Shown here: one piece after another, positions 1 through 5,983 of the stretch
How the letters are laid out: every line of letters starts with the position of its first letter
Position numbering within the stretch: position 1 is the stretch's first letter
Source: UBA7374 sp965660635
GTDB taxonomy: Bacteria > Verrucomicrobiota > Verrucomicrobiia > Opitutales > Coraliomargaritaceae
Reading direction: 5' to 3'
Assembly: GCA_965660635.1 (NCBI GenBank)
Contig: CBFIAS010000064.1
Coordinates: forward strand, 1 to 5,983
DNA length: 5,983 bases
The notes under the pieces: generated by a model
The model's database searches: none
What the model saw: only the letters and a program-made list of their open reading frames with translations
Told to the model about the DNA's origin: nothing
Made by a program: the position numbers and the translations under genes

Positions 1-308
1 TGTAGAGCCTGAGAAAATGAGTTTGGTAGCGCAGGTAAACGATCATTCGCTTGGATTTGCCAAACCGAAGGGTGTTCGTGCGCTTCCATCTGGCAACCGC
101 CGCAGGATTCTTTACCCTCCTGACTGAAAGGACTGCTTTGCTCGCTGGAGCAGGGGCAGACCGCTTCCGCATCTAGGCTGGAGCAACAAGAATCCGAGAG
201 ATTTGGAGCCGCGCAATCGATGGCCTGCAGCAGGTCCATCGGGCAGATTGCCGCCTGCCCCTGCAGGGCAAGGAAGCAACAAAGTGCGGCTGTACGAAAG
301 AAATTCAT
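1..308 (-). CDS. Cysteine-rich exported protein, 3' end outside the window
   Basis: This open frame begins with ATG at 306-308 and runs 102 codons to the left edge without a stop, so the C-terminus is missing. Residues 1-19 look like a Sec signal peptide: an Arg at position 5, a hydrophobic core, and a plausible signal peptidase I site after G17-Q18-A19. The following stretch has eight cysteines between residues 22 and 72, including a CC pair (41-42), a CPC (51-53) and a CGGC (69-72), then an HEH at 78-80. Such spacing suits disulfides or metal binding outside the cytoplasm. I do not recognise a family. Short secreted Cys/His-rich proteins beside metal-efflux genes are one possible comparison, but nothing here shows that context. 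No Shine-Dalgarno sequence precedes the ATG. The frame stays open upstream (a TTG at 342-344 is an alternative), but the signal peptide favours the ATG. It lies 46 bases after the protease stop codon. Confidence 0.6.
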   Translation of the reverse strand, partial: MNFFRTAALCCFLALQGQAAICPMDLLQAIDCAAPNLSDSCCSSLDAEAVCPCSSEQSSPFSQEGKESCGGCQMEAHEHPSVWQIQANDRLPALPNSFSQAL

Positions 309-315
309 AACTTGT

Positions 316-344
316 AAGTTACTATTTAGGCAGTTGTTGGTCAA
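316..344 (-). promoter_or_regulatory. Weak candidate promoter for the cysteine-rich gene
   Basis: On the minus strand a TTGACC (339-344) matches the -35 consensus at five of six positions. It lies 17 bases from TAACTT (316-321), a poor -10 box with three of six matches. If used, transcription would start about at the ATG at 308 and give a leaderless mRNA, which would fit the absence of a Shine-Dalgarno sequence. A small inverted repeat AACTT-GT-AAGTT (309-320) overlaps the -10 box. Co-transcription with the protease gene is an equally good reading. Confidence 0.2.
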
Positions 345-354
345 CTTTGTTTCA

Positions 355-3300
355 TTATTCTTCGAGGAGGATCCGTATGCGGAAGAACTTCACTTTTTCT
401 GCTGTTTTGCGGGGGATATTGAAGCGATAGAGAGAGTGCCCGTTCTCTGCCGGGGTGATTTGGGGGGTTATACCGCTGTCGCTCCAATTTCCATTGAGAT
501 CGGCTGATTGTATCAGCTGTAGTCTTACCGTGCCCAGATTGGAGCTTCCGGGAAATGTGACTGTAAAGTCTTCGCCATTTTTCGCGATGCCGACTTGTGG
601 TATGGAATGCGCGTCGTCTGGATCGGTGGCAAAAACGAATTCGAGGATGTTTTCATATTGATCGCCATCCGGATCCGCCAACGGCGTTGCCTGACCCAGA
701 CGAATCCCGGCATCGTGGATATATTTACTATAGCCGAACAAGCGGAGGTCATCAATCCAGCCAGTGTCATCGTCGAGCATAGGGTAGTTATAATCGTCTT
801 TAACAAAAACCCAGTCCAGTCGATGGAGACCGGCCGATAGGTTCATGGATTCCACTCGCTTCCAGTTTATCGTTTGATCGGCTTTCCAAATAATAATTTT
901 GCCATCAATGAAGAACTGGAGGTAGTCCGAATTCCACTCTGAGGATACAAGCCAGCGGAAATCAACCTTGCCTGGGCCGGCCACCCAGGCACTCATTCGG
1001 CTGCTTTGGTTGTTATCGACTACGCCGTTGTGAGCAGAGTTTTGGCTCACAGCACCGATCTTAGTCGTGCTTACCTGCCAGGAGATATCTGAATCACTAC
1101 TGACGGGAAGATTGGGTTGCTCGATTGCAGTGGCCAGATCGACCCGCAAGGCGGGACGTTCGATGGTGAAGGCCTGCCGGCTTCGGCCAGAAGTGTTTTC
1201 TGCCCAAAGGAAGAAATCTTGCTTTCCGGTCGACGTAACTTGACCGCTGATGATTCCTGTTTGCGGATCGATCTGTAGCCCGGAAGGCAAATTTTCAGCG
1301 CCAAACCGTATGGGTTCGTTTTCAGCAGTTATTTGGTGGCGATAGGGGATTCCATCAAAAGAAACGGTTGAGACAGCACTGGTGATAAAGGGCTTTGGGC
1401 TTTCGGAGGCAAAGGCGACTCGATCGACCCAAGCGGTGTCTAAGCCGACGGAGTTGCCGGGATCTTTCGCATACGCCCACTCCAGCCTGTGTTCTCCCGA
1501 AGGAATTCTGTAGAGAATCCTTTGCCAGTCCGTAAGACCACTAATTTGATCTTGGTCAACTCCGTCAACGGTGAAAAAGAGGACATCATCAAGAAATTCC
1601 GAGGATGTCTTCCACCAGAAGATGAGGACATCCGGACCTGTGACGTTGGTAAAAAAAGAAACGTACTGATCGTCACCAATCGCTTGGGCCTGTGCGGCAC
1701 TGGCACTGTTGTAGGTCTCTACGGATTGCGAGAACCAGTAACTATGTCCCCGCGATTCCCACTTGCGGTTTGGTTGCTCGAGGGCAGGGCCGATTGGGTC
1801 AAGTATAGCTAAGTTAATCGTATGGGTATCGCTCTGCCCATTATTTTCGGCAGTAAAGGTGATGGTATAGCGGCCGGGTTGTTGAGGGATCCCGGTGATG
1901 TGACGATTGTCTACGTAGGCAAGCCCGGCAGGGAGGCCAGAGACTGTCACATGGGTATTGGGACTAATGGGTACAATTTCAATCGAGGTGTTTTCGCCGG
2001 TGAATGCATGAGCCTCGGTAGGCCCAACCAGGCTAGGTTTGCCTAGGATGGAGTCTAGGGTGATCTGATCGACCCATCCGGCATCCTGATCGGAGAAGAT
2101 GGATTCATCCTTGGAGTAGACCCACTTGATTTTGTGTGAGCCCTCTGGAACCGGCAGAGAGACCTTGGCCCAAGCCGTGTTTCCGCTAATCGATTGGATC
2201 GCGGAGTTGTCCATTTCTAGAGTTAGGAGATCGTAATCTGCCTCTGAGGAAACTTTCCAGTAGAAGTTGAGCACATCCGGCCCGGTGACATGGAGGGAGA
2301 ATGTGGAAAAATCCAAATCTCGGATAGCGGCACTTTGGGCGGCGTCGATGCCGTCATGGGTAACGATGGTTTGTGAGCGCCACGGGTTCGGGCCATTGGC
2401 GTCGAGCTGGATGGTTTCGGGCAGTTCAAGTGCGGCGAACAGGGGGTTTTCTTTAATCTGTAGGCGGAGGGTTTCTGTACTAGCTCCCGCTGGGTTACGT
2501 GCAGTAATTTGTATATTGTAGTCGCCTACATGCGGAAGCTGCCAATTGATTTCACCGGTTCTTGCGTCGACGGTCATGCCTTCGGGAGCATTCGTTAACT
2601 CGTAGGCAGTCGGTGTGCCGAGCGCAGTGATTCGGTAGTTGAATTGGGTCGCTGAGGAATGCTCTGTGGACAGCGTGCTGGTTATTGTCGGCGTGGTGTA
2701 ATCGTCATTGAGGATAACAATACGGACGGGTTGCGAGGAGGCAAAGGCTCTGGATGCCTCGGAGAGAAAGAGGAAGATGTTTTCGTGCTCTTCAGGAGTG
2801 GCGTCACCGATTAGGGTGAGGTCGATAGTTTGTTCGGTTTGGTTGGGTTGGAAAATAAGGGTCGTGTCGATGGGGAGGAAATCGACACCAGAAGTAGCGG
2901 GGTTCAAAGCATCGGCATCGGCTCCGGTTCTTATTCGGACACGGACAGTTTCCTCTGTCGCAGGGCTAAGAGTCACAGTAACCGGATGCATCCGGTTGCC
3001 GCTCTCGCCTTCGGGAAGCGTTGTACTTTGGATACTCAGGAGTTGGTCGACATGGATGCCTTCCAGGGTGGTGGGTGCCAGCTCCAGGGGGTCGAGCCAG
3101 TCGGATAGGCGGAAGGACCGGTTTCTACCGCGATCCCAGGCTACGGATACACGGCCATACCAATCCGCATCATCAACCCCGCAAGAGGAATCTCCGCCAG
3201 TGAGGAAGCCGATGATGTGGCCGGTCTCGTCGAATAGTGGTGAGCCGGAAGATCCGCCTTCAGTTACACCGTAATCCCAGCCGGATACGCGGATATGGGT

Positions 3301-4590
3301 GCCCAGATTGTCGATTGTGTCGCGGAGATACTGGGTGGTTGTGGTGGGGTCGAGCTCGAAGCTGATGCGCTTTTCAGCAATTGCGGGATGGTGGATGCCA
3401 GTGGAGAAGGCCGGATTTCTTCCGCTTCGATCCCATCCGGCAAAGAAGCCTTTATAGCTTGGGTTAACCGGATCATCTAGCTCGATCAGGGCGAAATCGA
3501 CTATTTCTTCTTCGGCTCTAAAAATGGCTCCAGAATTGAATTGAGTTAGTGGGCCATCGCCGATCGCTTTGTTGGCATCCGATCCAATTTCCCGGCAGGT
3601 AGAGTTTTCGAAATTCCAATAGAGTACGATCGATGCGGCGTTCTCCGGCGTTATGCCACAATGGGCCGCGGTTAAGAAGTACGGAGTTTGATCCTCTGCT
3701 GTGTTATTGATGAGGGCACCGGAGCAAGTGTCTCGCCCATTCAGAGTGTAAGTGCCGACCGAGCGGATTTGATCGCGGTAGAGGTCGACGTAAGGGCCGA
3801 AATCCGCATCATTTGCGGTCGTGCATATTACATCGATTTGGCAATCCTGTGAACGGTTGTTACCAATCTTATGATTACTTTCTTGGGGGCTTTTTAAGCG
3901 TGGCCCGCGGAAGCCGTGGTTTATCTTGGTCACGACGATTTCTGCTTCCGCTGCGAGTGCGTCGTCGATTTCCAGCCGAAGAGAAGCAGAATCGCCAAGG
4001 ATGAGGGGCGTCCACAATTGTCCATGTGCATCCTCGTCTTGATCCGTGAAGGCGAAGGCAGTCCGGCCCCCTCTCCCAGATAGGCGCAGAGTGGCCCCCG
4101 TAGGTAGACGGAAGCGGTCAAAAGCTAGATTTAGAGAGTGGGCCCCTTCCGAGCGGATATCGAGTTCCCAGCGCGATCGACCCCCTCCGAGAGCGACCCA
4201 TTGTCCATGAGTCGACGGTCGCAGATGAACTGCACGTGTCTCTGCAAAACGGAAGCGGCCGGGATGTTTTTTATTATACTTTTCCGCAGCAGTAAGGAGG
4301 GCAGAATGATCCAGGCTGTGAAGGTAGAATTCGGGAACCGTTCGTCGGGGTGCATTGTAAGGAGGCGGGGTCGGGTTCTGCGGCTGGATGATTTCTTCAG
4401 TTTGGCGGTTATCGGCGGCTTCATTCGAGGGCAGAGGGGAGCCCGGCAAGTCTATTGAATCTTCAGCCGATATGGTTTTTATCGGGGCATCTTTTGATTT
4501 CGAAACAAGGTAGCCGTACCAAAGCAGAGCGGCGAGAATCGTTAGCAAACAACCGATCGGTAGATATTGATGAGTGCTACGAATTTTCAT
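355..4590 (-). CDS. Large membrane-anchored or exported lysyl endopeptidase-like serine protease (S1) with Calx-beta, He_PIG and beta-sandwich modules
   Basis: Predicted lysine-specific S1 protease acting outside the cytoplasm; 1411 residues from ATG 4590, against about 650 for Achromobacter prepro lysyl endopeptidase (API). Order: hydrophobic segment 10-29; Pro/Glu linker 50-82; propeptide-like domain 82-227; catalytic domain about 242-515 with His310 (TAAHC), Asp365 (VDFAL) and Ser448 (GGSSGSP). Cysteines 250, 256, 289, 311, 332 and 470 match the six of API, implying pairs 250-470, 256-332 and 289-311. Asp476 in DWYGR matches API Asp225, the lysine-specificity residue. Then Calx-beta 519-629, He_PIG-like domains 633-713, 853-930 and 1067-1147 alternating with three copies of a sandwich module, and a C-terminal domain 1288-1411 with an Asp1306/1308/1310-Asn1314-Glu1317 loop. 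Host-protein or nutrient digestion is only a guess. GTG 4644 and ATG 4635 are in-frame alternatives; I prefer 4590 because it gives a normal signal anchor and lies downstream of the candidate promoter. No start has a clear Shine-Dalgarno sequence. The family call is firm; cleavage specificity is inferred. Confidence 0.93.
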   Translation of the reverse strand: MKIRSTHQYLPIGCLLTILAALLWYGYLVSKSKDAPIKTISAEDSIDLPGSPLPSNEAADNRQTEEIIQPQNPTPPPYNAPRRTVPEFYLHSLDHSALLTAAEKYNKKHPGRFRFAETRAVHLRPSTHGQWVALGGGRSRWELDIRSEGAHSLNLAFDRFRLPTGATLRLSGRGGRTAFAFTDQDEDAHGQLWTPLILGDSASLRLEIDDALAAEAEIVVTKINHGFRGPRLKSPQESNHKIGNNRSQDCQIDVICTTANDADFGPYVDLYRDQIRSVGTYTLNGRDTCSGALINNTAEDQTPYFLTAAHCGITPENAASIVLYWNFENSTCREIGSDANKAIGDGPLTQFNSGAIFRAEEEIVDFALIELDDPVNPSYKGFFAGWDRSGRNPAFSTGIHHPAIAEKRISFELDPTTTTQYLRDTIDNLGTHIRVSGWDYGVTEGGSSGSPLFDETGHIIGFLTGGDSSCGVDDADWYGRVSVAWDRGRNRSFRLSDWLDPLELAPTTLEGIHVDQLLSIQSTTLPEGESGNRMHPVTVTLSPATEETVRVRIRTGADADALNPATSGVDFLPIDTTLIFQPNQTEQTIDLTLIGDATPEEHENIFLFLSEASRAFASSQPVRIVILNDDYTTPTITSTLSTEHSSATQFNYRITALGTPTAYELTNAPEGMTVDARTGEINWQLPHVGDYNIQITARNPAGASTETLRLQIKENPLFAALELPETIQLDANGPNPWRSQTIVTHDGIDAAQSAAIRDLDFSTFSLHVTGPDVLNFYWKVSSEADYDLLTLEMDNSAIQSISGNTAWAKVSLPVPEGSHKIKWVYSKDESIFSDQDAGWVDQITLDSILGKPSLVGPTEAHAFTGENTSIEIVPISPNTHVTVSGLPAGLAYVDNRHITGIPQQPGRYTITFTAENNGQSDTHTINLAILDPIGPALEQPNRKWESRGHSYWFSQSVETYNSASAAQAQAIGDDQYVSFFTNVTGPDVLIFWWKTSSEFLDDVLFFTVDGVDQDQISGLTDWQRILYRIPSGEHRLEWAYAKDPGNSVGLDTAWVDRVAFASESPKPFITSAVSTVSFDGIPYRHQITAENEPIRFGAENLPSGLQIDPQTGIISGQVTSTGKQDFFLWAENTSGRSRQAFTIERPALRVDLATAIEQPNLPVSSDSDISWQVSTTKIGAVSQNSAHNGVVDNNQSSRMSAWVAGPGKVDFRWLVSSEWNSDYLQFFIDGKIIIWKADQTINWKRVESMNLSAGLHRLDWVFVKDDYNYPMLDDDTGWIDDLRLFGYSKYIHDAGIRLGQATPLADPDGDQYENILEFVFATDPDDAHSIPQVGIAKNGEDFTVTFPGSSNLGTVRLQLIQSADLNGNWSDSGITPQITPAENGHSLYRFNIPRKTAEKVKFFRIRILLEE
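736..2433 (-). repeat. Three tandem protein modules (WxxSSE...WVD type) separated by He_PIG-like domains
   Basis: Within the protease gene, the module occupies 2050-2433, 1405-1788 and 736-1143 (protein residues 720-847, 935-1062 and 1150-1285). Shared landmarks are a GP pair, W-x-x-SSE, a D-x-L acidic pair, an isolated W, G-x-H-x-(I/L)-x-W, an aromatic residue-x-KD, and a final D-x-(A/G)-W-(V/I)-D. Copies 1 and 2 are offset by exactly 215 residues at every landmark; copy 3 is offset by 220 to 224. The similarity is at protein level and the DNA has diverged, so this is old duplication. The module resembles one common in large secreted Verrucomicrobiota proteins, probably a jelly-roll adhesion or carbohydrate-binding fold; I cannot name the family. 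Confidence 0.85.
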
Positions 4591-4623
4591 CACAACTAGA
4601 AAAACAGATTTTCCAAAAGGCTG

Positions 4624-4651
4624 ATGATAGGGCATAAATACCACATAGCAA
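4624..4651 (-). promoter_or_regulatory. Candidate promoter of the protease gene
   Basis: The minus strand carries TTGCTA (4646-4651, four of six consensus bases), a 16-base spacer, and TATCAT (4624-4629, five of six). An AT-rich stretch just upstream (about 4652-4681) resembles an UP element. The predicted start near 4617 gives a leader of about 27 bases before the ATG at 4590 and would leave the earlier in-frame GTG (4644) and ATG (4635) untranscribed. This is a pattern match only. Confidence 0.35.
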
Positions 4652-4687
4652 TCGTTATTTATTCATATAATTTAAAAATTAATGCCC
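4630..4687. repeat. Ten-base inverted repeat around the protease promoter
   Basis: GGGCATAAAT (4630-4639) and ATTAATGCCC (4678-4687) are inverted copies of each other with one mismatch in ten bases. Their centres are 48 bases apart. One arm lies between the candidate -10 and -35 boxes and the other upstream of the AT-rich stretch. This placement would suit a looping or two-site regulator, but chance is possible in so AT-rich a region. Confidence 0.35.
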
Positions 4688-4894
4688 ATTTATGTGAATT
4701 CTTAGTATACTCTGGTTTAGTCTTGGGCTCTATCTGGGCACGAAAGAGTAATCACTGGCATTGCCAGATGAAAAAGAAATGCCTCATTGCGTGTGCGCTC
4801 AGCGGATAGAGGGAGTGAGCGGTATCTTTACAAGCTACTTGGCGTTAAGCTACAACGAGGGCGTTCGGCTTCGTTGGATTGCATCGCATGCTGA

Positions 4895-5929
4895 TTAGTC
4901 TTCGGTACCGTTTTGTTTGAAAAACTCACGAAAGACTTCCAAGCGTCCCTGAATGATGCGTTCTTCGTGAATTTCCTGTGCGTTCCGTTGGCGCTCATTA
5001 TCCGCGATGAGCTGGCGCATCTTGTGGAGGGCGCTGTTCTGGATTTGGCGGATACGTTCGCGGGTGACCTTGAATTTCTCGCCGACTTCCTCGAGGGTGA
5101 GCGGATGGTTGCCATCGAGCCCGAAACGCAGGCGGATGATCTCGGCTTCGCGTGGCTCCAGACGGTTGAGCATGGCATGGATGTCGTTCTTGCGGGATTT
5201 CTCTTGGAGGTCCTCGATGGGCGTGTGTTGCTCTTCGTCTCCCACGAGTTCACCGAAGCAGGTGTCCCCGTCCTCGCCGACGGGGGCGTCGAGGGAGGCT
5301 GGCCGCGTGCTGACAGACTTGAGGTGGGCGACTTTGTTGACGGGGATGCCCATGGTGTAGGCGATCTCCTCCTCGGTGGGCTCGCGGTCAAGCTCGTTGG
5401 CGAGTTGTGCGGTAATGCGTCGCATTTCCGCGATGCGGTCAACGAGGTGGACGGGCAGGCGGATGGTCTTGCCCTGGTTGGCGAGGGCGCGCTTGATGGA
5501 CTGCTTGATCCACCAAGCGGCATAGGTGCTGAGCTTGCCGCCCTTGGTGGGGTCGAAGCGTTCGACGGCCTTGATTAAGCCTATGTTGCCTTCGCTGATG
5601 AGGTCGAGCAAGGGAAGGCCGAAGTTGTTGTAGTCGTTGGCGATCTTGACGACGAGGCGGAGGTTGGCCGAGATCATGTGCTGGCGCGCGCTTTCGTCGC
5701 CTTGACGAATGCGTTGGGCGAGGTCGAGTTCCTCCTCGGGGCGGAGGAGGGGTGTCTTGACGATCTCACGCATGTAGGCGCGGAGTCCGCTGCGCTCATC
5801 GTAGGTGAGGTTGCGCGGGTCTTCCGGGGCCTCTTCCGAGGCAGCGGATCGCGGCACGGAAGTAGGTGCAACCGGCATGCGCTTGCGGGCTGATTTCAGT
5901 GATTTTGGTTTCGCAGTAGTTTGAGCCAT
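4895..5929 (-). CDS. Sigma-70 family RNA polymerase sigma factor, RpoD/SigA-like without region 1.1
   Basis: Directs core RNA polymerase to promoters by recognising the -10 and -35 elements. From ATG 5927-5929 it has 344 residues. A basic, Ala/Pro-rich leader (1-40) replaces region 1.1. Region 1.2 spans about 41-77 and region 2 about 78-152, with the YAAWWIKQ core: Tyr136, Trp139, Trp140 and Gln143 match E. coli RpoD Y430, W433, W434 and Q437. Region 3 (157-237) includes a DAPVGED finger. Region 4 (249-308) ends in the TLEEVGEKF-VTRERIRQI helix-turn-helix, where Arg290, Glu291 and Arg294 match RpoD R584, E585 and R588. Lys146 replaces RpoD Thr440, and about 36 charged residues extend beyond region 4. 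The length recalls RpoS and other group 2 sigmas, so housekeeping versus alternative role is not settled and I give no symbol. A TTG at 5968 is in frame, but the ATG fits the candidate -10 box; a GAGG lies 14 bases upstream of it. Confidence 0.95.
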   Translation of the reverse strand: MAQTTAKPKSLKSARKRMPVAPTSVPRSAASEEAPEDPRNLTYDERSGLRAYMREIVKTPLLRPEEELDLAQRIRQGDESARQHMISANLRLVVKIANDYNNFGLPLLDLISEGNIGLIKAVERFDPTKGGKLSTYAAWWIKQSIKRALANQGKTIRLPVHLVDRIAEMRRITAQLANELDREPTEEEIAYTMGIPVNKVAHLKSVSTRPASLDAPVGEDGDTCFGELVGDEEQHTPIEDLQEKSRKNDIHAMLNRLEPREAEIIRLRFGLDGNHPLTLEEVGEKFKVTRERIRQIQNSALHKMRQLIADNERQRNAQEIHEERIIQGRLEVFREFFKQNGTED

Positions 5930-5969
5930 GACAATACTGTCGACCTCACGCCGGATAAGCGGGCACAAG

Positions 5970-5975
5970 GTTATA
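5970..5975 (-). promoter_or_regulatory. Candidate -10 box of the sigma factor gene
   Basis: TATAAC on the minus strand matches five of six bases of the -10 consensus. Transcription would start near 5963 and give a leader of about 34 bases to the ATG at 5929, while the in-frame TTG at 5968 would be left out. The matching -35 box would fall outside the window, so this cannot be completed here. Confidence 0.3.
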
Positions 5976-5983
5976 AAAAGATC

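Larger units (their letters stand above)
4591..4894. other. Intergenic region between the sigma factor and protease genes
   Basis: No convincing gene lies here. The half next to the protease gene (about 4636-4700) is strongly AT-rich and holds the candidate promoter and an inverted repeat. At 4755-4767 there is a perfect inverted repeat CTGGCA-T-TGCCAG, too tight to fold as a hairpin with full arms and more like a protein-binding site. A direct repeat AAGCTAC occurs at 4832-4838 and 4847-4853. Just after the sigma stop codon, CAACGA (4853-4858) and TCGTTG (4871-4876) could form a six-pair stem, but no T-run follows on the minus strand, so I do not call it an intrinsic terminator. No tRNA or other structured RNA was recognised. 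Confidence 0.6.

Noticed and set aside
332..346. Stem AGTTG/CAACT between the protease and the Cys-rich gene as a terminator
   Set aside because: Five pairs only and no T-run on the minus strand; it also overlaps the candidate -35 box.
355..450. PEP-CTERM or other sorting signal at the protease C-terminus
   Set aside because: The end (KFFRIRILLEE) has no PEP motif or transmembrane segment followed by a basic cluster.
2708..3274. Plus-strand open frame of 188 codons inside the protease gene
   Set aside because: It lies antisense to the Calx-beta and catalytic domains, has low-complexity Arg/Ser-rich translation and no recognisable domain.
4546..4566. Lipoprotein signal in the protease (LPIGC)
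   Set aside because: The cysteine comes before the hydrophobic core, and the residue at -3 is Pro, so it does not fit a lipobox.
4624..4809. Plus-strand open frame of 61 codons in the intergenic region, ending in a lipoprotein-like start MKKKCLIACALSG
   Set aside because: It stops 13 codons after the internal ATG, has no Shine-Dalgarno sequence, and overlaps the candidate minus-strand promoter; most likely chance.
4853..4876. Stem CAACGA/TCGTTG just after the sigma factor stop as a terminator
   Set aside because: Only six pairs with a 12-base loop, and the minus strand continues TAGCTTAACG with no T-run.
4828..5523. Minus-strand open frame of 231 codons overlapping the sigma factor
   Set aside because: Ser/Pro/Arg-rich frame-shifted reading of the sigma gene; the sigma frame is fully explained by conserved motifs.
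4913..5578. Plus-strand open frame of 221 codons antisense to the sigma factor
   Set aside because: Mirror frame of a conserved, GC-rich gene; the translation is an Asp/Gly/Val-rich shadow without a domain.
5930..5941. GACA/TGTC inverted repeat directly before the sigma factor ATG
   Set aside because: Four-base arms are too short to claim a regulatory hairpin.

Overview
The window suggests a member of the Verrucomicrobiota, probably class Opitutae. This is an inference from family resemblance, with no rRNA or phylogenetic marker search behind it. The clues are a short RpoD/SigA-like sigma factor without region 1.1 and a very large exported protein that mixes Calx-beta, putative Ig-like (He_PIG) and WxxSSE/WVD beta-sandwich modules, ending in a DPDGD...N..E segment typical of secreted proteins of that phylum.

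All genes lie on the minus strand, so the window is read from right to left. The right end (5929 to 4895) holds a complete sigma-70 family sigma factor, with a candidate -10 box at the window edge. A gap of about 300 bases follows. It is AT-rich in its left half and carries a candidate promoter and an inverted repeat in front of the next gene. From 4590 to 355 runs one uninterrupted gene for a 1411-residue membrane-anchored or exported protease. Its catalytic domain closely resembles Achromobacter-type lysyl endopeptidase (family S1), with the full triad, all six conserved cysteines and the S1-pocket aspartate. Behind it come a Calx-beta domain, alternating He_PIG and beta-sandwich modules (three rounds) and a C-terminal domain. 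After a 46-base gap, a small cysteine-rich protein with a signal peptide starts at 308 and runs off the left edge.

Nothing ties the three genes into one pathway. The sigma factor is a core transcription gene and is probably an independent unit. The protease and the cysteine-rich protein are both predicted to leave the cytoplasm and could be co-transcribed, since no convincing terminator separates them. I see no mobile element, CRISPR array, tRNA or rRNA. I did not find a clearly new multi-gene system. The most distinctive content is the architecture of the protease and its altered active-site neighbourhood.
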